Shown here: positions 51,060 to 59,957 of the stretch, one piece after another
Position numbering within the stretch: the stretch's first letter is position 1
How the letters are laid out: the number at the start of each line of letters is the position of its first letter
Origin: Neorhizobium galegae
GTDB taxonomy: Bacteria; Pseudomonadota; Alphaproteobacteria; Rhizobiales; Rhizobiaceae
NCBI RefSeq assembly: GCF_017877055.1
Contig: NZ_JAGIPG010000002.1
Location: 1,054,001-1,118,000 of the forward strand
Direction of reading: 5' to 3'
DNA: 64,000 bases
Program-made: the position numbers and the translations under genes
Notes under the pieces: generated by a model
Told to the model about the DNA's origin: nothing
What the model saw: only the letters and a program-made list of their open reading frames with translations
Database searches by the model: none

Positions 51060-51611
51060 TTATGGCATCCGCTGAGGCGCCTCGGAGAGTTCGCCTTCCG
51101 TCGACTTTTCCGCCGTCACGAAGACCTCTTCGAAACTCGACACGAACTTTTCGAACAGCACCGAAAAGGCATTGAGTTCGTCTTCGGGCCAGTCCTCCAG
51201 GACGCGTGCCAGCAGCGTGCGTTTGACGGCGCGGATCTCGGCCAGCAGGCTGTCGCCGAATTCGGTGCGCACGACCAGCGAGCGGCGGCCGTCCGCCTGG
51301 GAGGCGTCGCGGCGCAGGATGCCGCGGGCGACGAGATCGGCCACCAGCCGGCTGCCGCGCGAGGGGTCGATGCGCATTGCCTCGGCGATAGCGCCGACCG
51401 TCACCTCGCCATCGATCCGGCGCATCACCTCCAGCACGTCGAGATGCGAGATTTCCAGGCCCGGTGCGATATTGGCGATCGCCGTGCGGCCGATGATCCG
51501 CCGGCCGATCAGGATCCGCATCCGCCCGAGCGTTTCGCCCACGCGGGCCACGTCCTCGGGAGCCGGGGAGGCGACGGCGGGTTTCGGGTTCAAATGGCTC
51601 TTCGTTGTCAT
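51060..51611 (-). CDS. MarR-family repressor of the divergent MFS pump
   Basis: A 183-residue regulator. The winged HTH lies at about 60-125 (ISHLDVLEVMRRIDGEVTVG; AIAEAMRIDPSRGSRLVADL; VARGILRRDASQADGRRSLV). It is divergent from a DHA2-type transporter and shares with it a near-palindromic site at 51682-51706 covering the pump promoter. This is the usual layout for drug- or phenolic-responsive MarR control. The ligand is unknown. Confidence 0.9.
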   Translation of the reverse strand: MTTKSHLNPKPAVASPAPEDVARVGETLGRMRILIGRRIIGRTAIANIAPGLEISHLDVLEVMRRIDGEVTVGAIAEAMRIDPSRGSRLVADLVARGILRRDASQADGRRSLVVRTEFGDSLLAEIRAVKRTLLARVLEDWPEDELNAFSVLFEKFVSSFEEVFVTAEKSTEGELSEAPQRMP

Positions 51612-51676
51612 GGGATGAACATATCAAAGCGTATAAGGCTTTCCAACCGTTCTTTGCGCAGCGCATCAGAGTGCCG

Positions 51677-51706
51677 TTGACATTTATATGCTGAAGGCAC
51701 ATAAAT
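51677..51706 (+). promoter_or_regulatory. MFS promoter covered by a MarR operator
   Basis: TTGACA (51677-51682), a 17-bp spacer and CATAAA (51700-51705). ATTTATATGC-TGAAG-GCACATAAAT (51682-51706) is an inverted repeat matching 9 of 10 arm positions and fills the spacer and -10 box. Confidence 0.7.
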
Positions 51707-51728
51707 TTCCGACACTTTGGATAGACCC

Positions 51729-53261
51729 ATGGATATGACCCGCCCGGCCCATGTGCCGCTTGTCGCCAACCACCGCCAGCGGTTGGTGATCTTCTGCTTT
51801 TTGCTGACGGCGCTGTTCATGGCGACGCTGGACAACCAGATCGTCTCGACGGCGCTGCCGACGATTGTCGGCGAGTTCGGCGAACTGGAGCGTTTCGGCT
51901 GGATCGGTTCGGCCTATCTTCTCGCCAGCAGCACCTCGATGCCGATCTACGGGAAGCTTGGCGATCTGTTCGGCCGCAAATACGTGATGCTGGCGGCGAT
52001 CGTCATCTTCACCATCGGTTCGCTCACCTGCGGGCTTGCCTGGTCGATGGATTCGCTGATCGCCTCGCGCGTGCTGCAGGGTTTTGGCGGCGGCGGCATC
52101 ATGGTATCGATCTTCTCCATCAATGCCGACCTGTTCGAGCCGCGCGAGCGGGCGAAATACCAGAGCTATTCGAGCCTGGTGATCATGGCCTCCGGCAGCC
52201 TCGGGCCGCTGCTCGGCGGCACGATGAGCGAACTGTTCGGCTGGCGGTCCATCTTCCTGATCAACCTGCCGGTCGGCATCATTGCCGTCACCGGCATTTC
52301 GCTGCTGCTTCCCTATCGCCGCCCGATCCGCAAGCCGAAGATCGATTATCTCGGCGCCGTGCTTCTGGCGGGAACCGTTGCGAGCATCGTCGTCTGGGCC
52401 GACAGCGTCACGCTGTTTGGTTCGCTGGTCGCATGGCAGTCCATGGTCGTCGTTGCGTTCGGTACCCTGTGTGCCATCCTCTGGGTCTTTGTCGAAGGCA
52501 AGGTGCCCGAGCCGATCGTGCCGCTGAAACTCTTCCGCGATTCGACCTTTTCGCTGTTCCTGATCGTTTCCTTCTGCACCGGCGCGGTGGCGATCGGCAT
52601 GGCGAACTATTTTGCGCTTTTCCTGCAGACGACCACCGGCCTGTCGCCCACGACCGCGAGCTTCTGCTTTGTCGCCACGACCCTCGGCATCGTCATCGGC
52701 TCGCTCACGACCGGCCGGCTGATCTCGATCACCGGCCGCTACAAGCCGTTCACGTTGCTCGGCCTGTCGCTGAACATCGCCGCCCTGTTCATCTTCTCGC
52801 AGCTACCGGTCGGAACCCCGATCTATATCATCCTCGGCTTCATGCTGATGCAGGGCCTGGCGATCGGTTTCGGCCAGCAGGCGCCGATCATCGGCGTACA
52901 GAATTCGGCTCCCCGCGAAGATGTCGGCGCGGCCACCGGCGCCGTGACGTTGATGCGCATGGCCGGCGCCTCGATCGCCATCTCGGTCTATGGCGCGATC
53001 GTCGCCGCCGGCATCAGAGGCGTCGGCACCAGCATTCCGGGCGTCGAGGATATCGGCTCGCTGACGCCGCTGATGATGCTCGCGTTACCCGAGCCGTCAC
53101 GCATCGCCGTCCACACGCTCTACACCGAGGCCTTCACGCCCGTGTTCTTGGCCGGCAGCGCCATGGCGCTGATCGGCCTCATCGCCGCCCTGATGCTGAA
53201 ACCGGTCCGCCTGCCATCGGCGCTCGTGGCCGAAAACAAGCCCGCCGCCGCCTCGGAGTGA
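51729..53261 (+). CDS. DHA2-family (EmrB/QacA-like) multidrug MFS transporter
   Basis: A 510-residue inner-membrane protein with about 14 predicted helices. LTALFMATLDNQIVSTALPT is the DHA2 motif (LDxTIVNVALP-like), YGKLGDLFGRKYVMLAAIVI is the motif-A loop, and RVLQGFGGGGIM is motif B. It should export drugs or toxic compounds in exchange for protons. ATG 51729 is chosen over TTG 51717. It is regulated by the divergent MarR gene. No membrane-fusion partner is adjacent, so it acts alone or with a distant one. Confidence 0.92.
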   Translation: MDMTRPAHVPLVANHRQRLVIFCFLLTALFMATLDNQIVSTALPTIVGEFGELERFGWIGSAYLLASSTSMPIYGKLGDLFGRKYVMLAAIVIFTIGSLTCGLAWSMDSLIASRVLQGFGGGGIMVSIFSINADLFEPRERAKYQSYSSLVIMASGSLGPLLGGTMSELFGWRSIFLINLPVGIIAVTGISLLLPYRRPIRKPKIDYLGAVLLAGTVASIVVWADSVTLFGSLVAWQSMVVVAFGTLCAILWVFVEGKVPEPIVPLKLFRDSTFSLFLIVSFCTGAVAIGMANYFALFLQTTTGLSPTTASFCFVATTLGIVIGSLTTGRLISITGRYKPFTLLGLSLNIAALFIFSQLPVGTPIYIILGFMLMQGLAIGFGQQAPIIGVQNSAPREDVGAATGAVTLMRMAGASIAISVYGAIVAAGIRGVGTSIPGVEDIGSLTPLMMLALPEPSRIAVHTLYTEAFTPVFLAGSAMALIGLIAALMLKPVRLPSALVAENKPAAASE

Positions 53262-53298
53262 TCTGGCGTCGCGGCGTTTTTGCCCTATCTTCAAGGGC

Positions 53299-54309
53299 AT
53301 GAAACCAGAGGCGCTGCTTCATCCCACCCCGGCCGGGCTGTTCTGCCCCATCGGCCGTTTCCATGTCGATCCGGTCCGTCCCGTCGAGCGGGCGCTGATC
53401 ACCCACGGTCATTCCGACCACGCGCGCGCCGGCCACGCCAAGGTTCTGGCGACACGCCAGACGCTCGACATCATGCGGCTTCGCTACGGCGAGGACTTTT
53501 GCGGCGAGGAACAGGCAACCGCCTTCGGCGAGGAGATCGATGTCGACGGCGTGCGGGTGAGTTTTCACCCCGCCGGCCACGTGCTCGGTTCTGCCCAGAT
53601 CGCCATCGAAAAGGACGGACTGCGCATCGTGGTTTCGGGCGACTACAAGCGCGGCATCGATCCCACCTGTGCTCCCTTCCAGCCGGTCGCCTGCGACGTC
53701 TTCATCACCGAGGCGACCTTCGGCCTGCCGGTTTTCCACCACCCGGACCCGAAAGACGAAATCGACAAGCTGCTGACCTCGCTGAAACAGTTTCCGGAAC
53801 GCAGCCATCTCGTCGGCGCATATGCGCTCGGCAAGGCCCAGCGTGTCATCCGGCTGATCCGCGATTGCGGATATCACGAACCGATCTACATCCACGGCGC
53901 ATTGGCGAAACTCTGTGATTATTACGTCGGCCAGGGCATCGACCTCGGCGAGATAAGACCCGCGACCATCGAGAAGAGCAGCCCCGACGCCTTCAAGGGC
54001 GCCGTTGTCGTCGGCCCGCCCTCGGCCTTCCAGGATCGCTGGGCGCGGCGTTTCAACGAGCCGCTGATCGCCTTTGCGTCAGGCTGGATGATGGTGCGCC
54101 AGCGCGCCAAACAGGGCGGCGTCGAACTGCCGCTGGTCATCTCCGACCATTGCGACTGGCCGGAACTGCTGTCCACCATCGAGGAGATCGGACCATCGGA
54201 AGTCTGGGTCACCCACGGCCGCGAGGAGGCGCTGGTGCGCTGGTGCGAGCTGAAGAACATTCCCGCCCGGCCGCTGCATCTGGTGGGTTACGAGGACGAG
54301 GGGGATTGA
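53299..54309 (+). CDS. Ligase-associated DNA exonuclease (metallo-beta-lactamase fold)
   Basis: A 336-residue protein. LITHGHSDHARAGHAKVLAT has the HxHxDH metal motif, VSFHPAGHVLGSAQIAIEKD and VVSGDYKRGIDPTCAPF supply further ligands, and HLVGAYALGKAQRVIRLI belongs to the beta-CASP region. The family (TIGR04122) is encoded next to ATP-dependent DNA ligases and processes DNA ends in repair. The ligase gene follows 46 bp downstream. In many proteobacteria an Lhr-Core helicase and a phosphoesterase complete the cluster; they are not here. Confidence 0.9.
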   Translation: MKPEALLHPTPAGLFCPIGRFHVDPVRPVERALITHGHSDHARAGHAKVLATRQTLDIMRLRYGEDFCGEEQATAFGEEIDVDGVRVSFHPAGHVLGSAQIAIEKDGLRIVVSGDYKRGIDPTCAPFQPVACDVFITEATFGLPVFHHPDPKDEIDKLLTSLKQFPERSHLVGAYALGKAQRVIRLIRDCGYHEPIYIHGALAKLCDYYVGQGIDLGEIRPATIEKSSPDAFKGAVVVGPPSAFQDRWARRFNEPLIAFASGWMMVRQRAKQGGVELPLVISDHCDWPELLSTIEEIGPSEVWVTHGREEALVRWCELKNIPARPLHLVGYEDEGD

Positions 54310-54355
54310 TGGGGTTACACCATATTAGTGGTGCCGCCGGCACCCCCTTAACGAG

Positions 54356-55990
54356 ATGGGAAAAGTGAAAGCCTTCGCCACCCTCCTCGACCGCCTCGTC
54401 CTCACCCCGTCGCGCAACGGCAAGCTCACCCTGCTCGCCGATTATTTTCGCGATACTCCCGATCCCGACCGCGGTTACGGCCTTGCCGCACTCGCCGGCG
54501 GGCTCGATCTGAAAAGCGTCAAGCCGGCCATGCTGCGCGATCTCGTGCTGGAGCGCATGGACCCCGTCCTCTTTCAGTATTCCTACGACTATGTCGGCGA
54601 TCTCGCCGAGACCATTTCGCTCGTCTGGGATGGCGGCGCCAAGGATGTGATCGACGATGACCACCAGCCGCGCCTGAGCGAAGTCGTCACCAAGATGAAC
54701 TCGCTCGGCCGCACGGAGGTGCGCTCCGCCGTCCGCGATCTGCTCGACAAGCTCGATACGTCGAGCCGTTTCGCCTTTCTGAAACTCGTCACCGGCGCGC
54801 TCCGCATCGGGGTCTCGGCCCGTCTCGCCAAGCAGGCCTTGTCGGACATGAGCGGCAAGGATGTCACGGAGATCGAGACACTCTGGCATGGGCTTACTCC
54901 ACCCTACGAACCGCTGTTCGCCTGGCTGGAGGGCAGGGCGGAAAAGCCGGTCCTTGCCACGCCGGCAATCTTCCACTCGGTTATGCTCGCCAATCCGGTC
55001 GAGACGGGCGATCTCGAAAAACTCGATCCGGCCGATTACGCCGCCGAGTGGAAATGGGACGGCATCCGCGTGCAGATGTCGAGCTATGGCGGCACGAAGA
55101 AACTCTATTCCCGCTCCGGCGACGACATCACCGGCGCTTTTCCGGATGTCGTCGGGTCGATCAATTTCGAGGGCGTCATCGACGGTGAACTGCTTGTCGG
55201 CGGCACTGCCCGTTCCAACAATCCGACCCGCACTTTCTCCGACCTGCAGCAGCGGCTGAACCGCAAGACGGTGACGGGCAAGATGCTCGATGAATATCCC
55301 GCCTTCGTGCGCGCCTATGATCTGCTGTTCGAAAGCGACCGGGATATCCGTGCCGAGAGTTTTCTCGAACGCCGCAAGCGTCTCGCCGACATCATACATG
55401 ACGCGCCGCATGATCGTTTCGACCTCTCCGAACTCGTGCCCTTCACCACCTGGGACGAACTCGACCGCATCCGGATCGCGCCACCCGATCCGGTCATCGA
55501 AGGGGTGATGATCAAGCGAAAGGATAGCCCATACCAGGCCGGCCGCCTCAAGGGCCCGTGGTTCAAGTGGAAACGGGACCCCTACAATATCGACGCGGTG
55601 ATGCTGTATGCCCAGCGCGGCCACGGCAAGCGGTCGAGCTATTATTCCGATTTCACCTTCGGTGTCTGGGCCGAAACGCCGGATGGCGAGGAACTGGTGC
55701 CGGTCGGAAAAGCCTATTTTGGCTTTACCGATGCGGAACTTGAAGTGCTCGACAAGTTCGTGCGCGACAACACCGTCGATCGTTTCGGGCCGGTCCGGGC
55801 GGTGCGTGCGGAACCGGATTTCGGTTTCGTGCTGGAAGTCGCCTTCGAGGGCATCAACCGCTCGACCCGCCACAAGTCGGGCGTCGCCATGCGTTTTCCG
55901 CGGATCGCGCGCCTGCGCCAGGACAAGCTGCCGCGCGACGCCGATCGGCTGGCGACCCTGACGGCGATGGTGGAGGCACGCGAGGGTTGA
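54356..55990 (+). CDS. ATP-dependent DNA ligase, cisplatin-damage-response type
   Basis: A 544-residue ligase (TIGR04120 family). The N-terminal helical DNA-binding domain (1-200) has FATLLDRLVLTPSRNGKLTL and LKLVTGALRIGVSARLAKQA. The nucleotidyltransferase core carries the adenylated Lys233 in EWKWDGIRVQ, motif III VIDGELLVGG and motif V VEGVMIKRK-like GVMIKRKDSPYQAG. The OB-fold part ends with VAMRFPRIARLRQDKLPRDA. It seals nicks during repair with the exonuclease just upstream. GTG 54365 is an alternative start. Confidence 0.93.
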   Translation: MGKVKAFATLLDRLVLTPSRNGKLTLLADYFRDTPDPDRGYGLAALAGGLDLKSVKPAMLRDLVLERMDPVLFQYSYDYVGDLAETISLVWDGGAKDVIDDDHQPRLSEVVTKMNSLGRTEVRSAVRDLLDKLDTSSRFAFLKLVTGALRIGVSARLAKQALSDMSGKDVTEIETLWHGLTPPYEPLFAWLEGRAEKPVLATPAIFHSVMLANPVETGDLEKLDPADYAAEWKWDGIRVQMSSYGGTKKLYSRSGDDITGAFPDVVGSINFEGVIDGELLVGGTARSNNPTRTFSDLQQRLNRKTVTGKMLDEYPAFVRAYDLLFESDRDIRAESFLERRKRLADIIHDAPHDRFDLSELVPFTTWDELDRIRIAPPDPVIEGVMIKRKDSPYQAGRLKGPWFKWKRDPYNIDAVMLYAQRGHGKRSSYYSDFTFGVWAETPDGEELVPVGKAYFGFTDAELEVLDKFVRDNTVDRFGPVRAVRAEPDFGFVLEVAFEGINRSTRHKSGVAMRFPRIARLRQDKLPRDADRLATLTAMVEAREG

Positions 55991-56054
55991 TTGTATCGAA
56001 ATTCGCCTATCTAAACCTCGATATTGCAGATCTTGGTTCCTGGGGGATAACGAC

Positions 56055-56261
56055 ATGACGAAATCGAGCTTTATCATCAAGGGCATCGTCGCGCTCATCG
56101 GCTGCGTCGCAGCTGCTTATGTCGGCGAGGAACTCCTGGGCGGCGGCGCTCTCGGATGGGTGGTCGGCGGCGCTATTCTTGGCGTGACTGCCTGGCCGTT
56201 TCTTCAGGCGCTCGTTCAGTGGCGCAAGGAGAAAGATGCGATGCGCGCTAAGAGGCTGTAG
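56055..56261 (+). CDS. Small glycine-rich membrane protein
   Basis: A 68-residue protein with two hydrophobic helices (IIKGIVALIGCVAAAYVGEE; LGWVVGGAILGVTAWPFLQA) and a basic C-terminal tail (QWRKEKDAMRAKRL). Glycine spacing GGGALGWVVGGAILG suggests tight helix packing. It lies downstream of the ligase on the same strand but 64 bp away, so it may be independent. No family recognised. Confidence 0.6.
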   Translation: MTKSSFIIKGIVALIGCVAAAYVGEELLGGGALGWVVGGAILGVTAWPFLQALVQWRKEKDAMRAKRL

Positions 56262-56369
56262 GCAATCCAGGCCTCAACCTCTCCATGAAGTTCGCGAATG
56301 AGTGAATGGACAGCGTTTCCTGCAAATGCTGATATCGGGCTGGCGAAACGCTCTTCAGGCTCATTACAT

Positions 56370-57323
56370 ATGACAGATCACCGCATTCTTCCTTCCCGAA
56401 ATCTCACGGAAGACGGCGGTCTGACCCGCCGTACCCTGCTGGCTGGCGCCGCCGGCCTCTCGGTTGCAGTCATGCTGCCGGCCATGGCCAGCGCGGAATT
56501 TCCGGTCCCCGAGGTTCCGCCGCTTGAAAAGGAGGATTACGGCGACGCTCGCCGGCATTTCCACACCAACCTCATCCGCAAGGGCCCGTCCCCTGAACAG
56601 TCGCCCCCGCTCGGCACGCCCGCCGGTTCGAAGAAGATAATGTATCGCGGCGGACCGGACGGCTCGATCGAACTGATCGCCTGGATCTCTCATTATGAAC
56701 CGTCCGCAAAGCTGAAACCCGCGGTTCTTTTCCTGCACGGCGGCAACGCCACCGGCGATGGCCACTGGGAACTGATGAAGGCCTATTGGGAAGCGGGCTA
56801 CGTCGTCATGCTGCCCTCGTTCAGGGGCGAAAACGGCCAGGCCGGCAATTATTCGGGCTTCTACGACGAGACATCGGATGCGCTGGCTGCAGCCGCCTAT
56901 CTGGAGCAACTGCCGGGGATCGACAAGAACCGCTTCTTCCTTGCCGGCCATTCGAACGGCGGCACGCTGGCGCTGCTCGCCTCCATGACGCGGAAATTCC
57001 GCGCCTCGGCGCCGATCTCGGCCGGCGTCAATTCCTGGCGTTATTTCGGCCGCTTCGAGCGTGAGGTGCGTTTCGACGAGAGCGACCAGAAGGAATTCAT
57101 CATGCGCTCTTCGGTCTGCTTCGGCCACAGCCTCAAATGCCCGACGCTCTTGCTGCGCGGCACCGAGGAACGGCCCTTCGACGCCGATCACCAGTTGTTG
57201 ATGGACCGGGCGAAATCGGCCGGCGTCCAGATCGAAGCCAAGCTCCTGCCTGGCAACCACAACGGCGTCGTGCCGGGCGCGGTCGCCGAAAGCATCCGCT
57301 TCTTCAACCAGGTCACGGGTTAA
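56370..57323 (+). CDS. Tat-exported alpha/beta hydrolase
   Basis: A 317-residue protein starting at ATG 56370. LTRRTLLAGAAGLSVAVMLP is a Tat signal, cleaved near ASA. The hydrolase core has PAVLFLHGGNATGDGHWELM (oxyanion region) and AGHSNGGTLALLAS, with the nucleophile Ser in GHSNG. Asp lies in the region around LRGTEERPFDADHQLL and His in LLPGNHNG. It resembles prolyl-oligopeptidase/dienelactone-hydrolase-type esterases in the periplasm; the substrate is unknown. Confidence 0.85.
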   Translation: MTDHRILPSRNLTEDGGLTRRTLLAGAAGLSVAVMLPAMASAEFPVPEVPPLEKEDYGDARRHFHTNLIRKGPSPEQSPPLGTPAGSKKIMYRGGPDGSIELIAWISHYEPSAKLKPAVLFLHGGNATGDGHWELMKAYWEAGYVVMLPSFRGENGQAGNYSGFYDETSDALAAAAYLEQLPGIDKNRFFLAGHSNGGTLALLASMTRKFRASAPISAGVNSWRYFGRFEREVRFDESDQKEFIMRSSVCFGHSLKCPTLLLRGTEERPFDADHQLLMDRAKSAGVQIEAKLLPGNHNGVVPGAVAESIRFFNQVTG

Positions 57324-57351
57324 GGCCGGGCTTCCCGCTACGTCGCGAGAA

Positions 57352-58233
57352 TTACCCGAACATCAGCGACCGGTGCGTCCCCGCGCCTGCCATGGCGCCG
57401 TCACCGACGGAGATCGCCACCGAGCCCGCCGCGCGGGCTGCGTCTCCGCAGGCGAAAACGCCGGGAATACTGGTCTGCTGGGTCATGTCGGTGCGGATGA
57501 ATTTGCCTACCGGGCCGTCCTCCAGGGCGCAGCCGAGCTGTTCGGCAATGGGACTTGCCAATTCCGTCCGAGACAGGACGAAAAGTCCGGCAAAACGCAA
57601 GGCCCGGCCGTCCCGCAGCAGGATTTCGGCATGGCCGCCGATCGATAAGATCGGAGTTTTCTCGATGGTGACACCGCGCGCCGCGAGCTGGCCAGCTTGT
57701 TCCTCGTCGGGCCGGAACGCATCGTTGAGCAACAAAGTGGTCGGCCCCCAGTCGGGCAGCATCAGCGCGTGATGCATCGACATTGCGGAAACGCCGATCA
57801 CGCCCACCTGTCCGCGGTTCAACTCGTAACCGTGGCAATAGGGGCAATGAAAGACGCTTTTGCCCCACCGGTCGATCAAGCCGGGGACCTCAGGCAAGTG
57901 ATCCTTGACGCCCATGGCGAGGACCAGCCGTTTCGCCACAAGCTCTTTACCGCCCGCTGTCACCGAGAAACCGCCTTCGCTTTTCCTGGGATCGTCGGCC
58001 CGTGCGTCGAGCCATTCGACGGTCGGATAGGCCATCAGCTGCGAACGGGCCTCACTGGCGATGATCTCGGGTCGTTCCCCATCGCGGGTAAGGAACCCGT
58101 GAGAACTCTCGGCAAACCGGTTGCGGCGCAGGCCCTCATCGATCACCAGGATGTGCCGCCGGGCGCGGGCGAGCTGCAGGGCGGCGGAGAGGCCGGCATA
58201 GCTGCCGCCGATGACGATCGCTTCGTAATCCAT
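57352..58233 (-). CDS. Thioredoxin-reductase-like flavoprotein
   Basis: A 293-residue FAD/NAD(P)-dependent oxidoreductase. YEAIVIGGSYAGLSAALQLA is the FAD-binding fold. HCPYCHGYE carries a CPYC redox pair in the NADPH domain position of thioredoxin reductases. GVFACGDAARAAGSVAISVG is the C-terminal FAD motif. The target disulfide protein is unknown and no thioredoxin is adjacent. It is divergent from an Rrf2 regulator, with perfect 15-bp inverted repeats between them, so it is very likely regulated by it. Confidence 0.9.
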   Translation of the reverse strand: MDYEAIVIGGSYAGLSAALQLARARRHILVIDEGLRRNRFAESSHGFLTRDGERPEIIASEARSQLMAYPTVEWLDARADDPRKSEGGFSVTAGGKELVAKRLVLAMGVKDHLPEVPGLIDRWGKSVFHCPYCHGYELNRGQVGVIGVSAMSMHHALMLPDWGPTTLLLNDAFRPDEEQAGQLAARGVTIEKTPILSIGGHAEILLRDGRALRFAGLFVLSRTELASPIAEQLGCALEDGPVGKFIRTDMTQQTSIPGVFACGDAARAAGSVAISVGDGAMAGAGTHRSLMFG

Positions 58234-58258
58234 GCGAAATCCTCCTCATGAGTCTTGA

Positions 58259-58313
58259 AACAACATAAGTTACATGATGGCGCGCGGTCAATAGGTTCGT
58301 AACTTATGTTGTT
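58259..58313. promoter_or_regulatory. Paired 15-bp operators between the flavoprotein and Rrf2 genes
   Basis: AACAACATAAGTTAC (58259-58273) and GTAACTTATGTTGTT (58299-58313) are perfect complements 25 bp apart in the 136-bp divergent region. Each arm contains ACATAAGTTAC. One arm faces each promoter. Confidence 0.75.
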
Positions 58314-58369
58314 GCGAATGAATGCACGTGTTAGGAACGGATGGCCGATTACGCGTAGGGAGCGCCGCG

Positions 58370-58837
58370 ATGAGACATGACAGCCGCCTGTCCCGCATGC
58401 TGCATGTGCTGATCCATATGGATCGCCACGAAGGCGCCGCTACGTCGGAAACCATTGCCGCGATGCTCAACACCAATCCGGTCGTGGTCCGCCGCACCAT
58501 GGCGGGGCTTCGGGAAAAGGGCTATGTGCGCTCGGAAAAGGGTCATGGCGGCGGCTGGAGACTGGGTCGCCCCCTGTCGGAAATGACGTTGCTCGACATC
58601 TACGAAGCGGTCGGCGAGCCTGCGGTCTTCGCCGTCGGCCCTGCCTGCGACCAGCCGTCATGCCTGGTGGAGCAGGCGGTCAATGCAGCCCTTTCCGACG
58701 CTTTCGAGGAGGCCGAAAAGCTGCTTCTCACCCGCTTCGGCAAGGTGACGCTGGCCGATATCGCCCGCGATTTCGATGCGCGCATGGCACGCCATCCGGC
58801 ATTGGCAGCCCATGCCGGGACGGGCTGGCACTCCTGA
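58370..58837 (+). CDS. Rrf2-family repressor
   Basis: A 155-residue regulator from ATG 58370. MRHDSRLSRMLHVLIHMDRH is the Rrf2 start, followed by the HTH (TSETIAAMLNTNPVVVRRTM; AGLREKGYVRSEKGHGGGWR). GPACDQPSCLVEQAVNAALS has two cysteines (CxxxxC), too few for an IscR-type cluster; the protein resembles the redox/aldehyde-responsive YwnA/SaiR-like branch. It should bind the 15-bp repeats upstream and control itself and the divergent flavoprotein. Confidence 0.88.
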   Translation: MRHDSRLSRMLHVLIHMDRHEGAATSETIAAMLNTNPVVVRRTMAGLREKGYVRSEKGHGGGWRLGRPLSEMTLLDIYEAVGEPAVFAVGPACDQPSCLVEQAVNAALSDAFEEAEKLLLTRFGKVTLADIARDFDARMARHPALAAHAGTGWHS

Positions 58838-58911
58838 ACTATTCCACCAGCCTCGCGCCAGCCGCATCTGCCATTGTCCACCTAGATGCCATCTGCCGGA
58901 AGCGGGTTCCC

Positions 58912-59736
58912 ATGCCATTCTCTTTTCGACCTTTCCGCCGAAACCTCGGGCTTTCCTTCACGCTCGCCGCGTCCGCGGCGCTGAGCGGCTGCCAGATTCC
59001 CCTGGTCACGGATACCAGCCGCATGAACCCGGACGTCTTCGTCCAGCAGACGGCGCCGGTCTTCAACGTCCCACCCTATGCCGATCCGCCGTCGAACCAG
59101 CCGCCTCCGATGCCAGGCGCCATTCCCCACAAGCGTCAGCTTTATCCGTCGACGTTCCACCAGACCTACGGACTGCCGGTTTCCAATCCGGTCCACCGGG
59201 CCATGTACGGCGTGATCCGCGACGACGGCCATACGCTTCCGGCCATTCCCTATTCGCGCATCGATGCCCGTTACCTGCGCCAGGACGTCGATTACCGCAC
59301 CAATGAAGCGCCGGGCACGATCGTCGTTGATACCAGGGAACGCTTCCTCTATCTCGTGCAGCCGGGCGGCAAGGCGATCCGCTACGGCGTCGGCCTCGGC
59401 AAGGCCGGTTTCTCGTGGCAGGGCCGCGGCGTGATCCAGCGCAAGGCCGAATGGCCGCGCTGGACGCCACCGGACGAGATGGTCGCTCGCCAGCCGGACC
59501 TGCGCAAATTTTCGGCTGCCGAGGGCGGTGCCAATCCGGGCCTCAACAATCCGCTCGGCGCCCGCGCGCTCTATATCTTCAAGGATGGCCAGGACACGCT
59601 CTACCGGGTGCACGGCACGCCCGACTGGCAGTCAGTCGGCAGGCAGACCTCGTCCGGCTGCGTGCGCATGCTGAATCAGGATGTCATCGACCTCTTCGAC
59701 CGGGTGCCTTCGGGCACGCCGATCGTGGTCATCTGA
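58912..59736 (+). CDS. L,D-transpeptidase (YkuD), predicted lipoprotein
   Basis: A 274-residue protein. GLSFTLAASAALSGC ends in a lipobox (LSGC), so the mature protein is lipid-anchored. A proline-rich linker (YADPPSNQPPPMPGAIPH) precedes the YkuD domain: IVVDTRERFLYLVQPGGKAI, YRVHGTPDWQSVG with the catalytic His, and TSSGCVRM with the nucleophile Cys. It cross-links peptidoglycan stems or attaches proteins to them. ATG 58912 is chosen. A terminator follows and a paralogue lies 221 bp downstream. Confidence 0.92.
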   Translation: MPFSFRPFRRNLGLSFTLAASAALSGCQIPLVTDTSRMNPDVFVQQTAPVFNVPPYADPPSNQPPPMPGAIPHKRQLYPSTFHQTYGLPVSNPVHRAMYGVIRDDGHTLPAIPYSRIDARYLRQDVDYRTNEAPGTIVVDTRERFLYLVQPGGKAIRYGVGLGKAGFSWQGRGVIQRKAEWPRWTPPDEMVARQPDLRKFSAAEGGANPGLNNPLGARALYIFKDGQDTLYRVHGTPDWQSVGRQTSSGCVRMLNQDVIDLFDRVPSGTPIVVI

Positions 59737-59762
59737 CCACGGAAACACCCGCCAAGAGACGG

Positions 59763-59788
59763 AAAGAGCGGCATCGCCGCTCTTTTTC
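59763..59788 (+). terminator. Terminator between the two L,D-transpeptidase genes
   Basis: AAAGAGCGGC-ATC-GCCGCTCTTT with perfect 10-bp arms and TTTTC after the stem. The two paralogues are therefore probably transcribed separately. Confidence 0.8.
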
Positions 59789-59957
59789 GTTCGTCATCTC
59801 AGGGGTTTGACCCGCCGTGTCGATGTCGTGAATAGTTGATTAAGGACCGCAGACCTATCTTCCAGTCGAAGGAGCGAGTCGGAACCTTTCGACCGCCCTG
59901 CCGTTAAAGAGCGATTTTGCTGTTCCCTTGCGTTTCTATCGAGCGGTCCTGCCTCAG

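Noticed and set aside
54209..56098. 629-residue open frame antisense to the DNA ligase
   Set aside because: High-GC antisense shadow; the sense strand has all ligase motifs.
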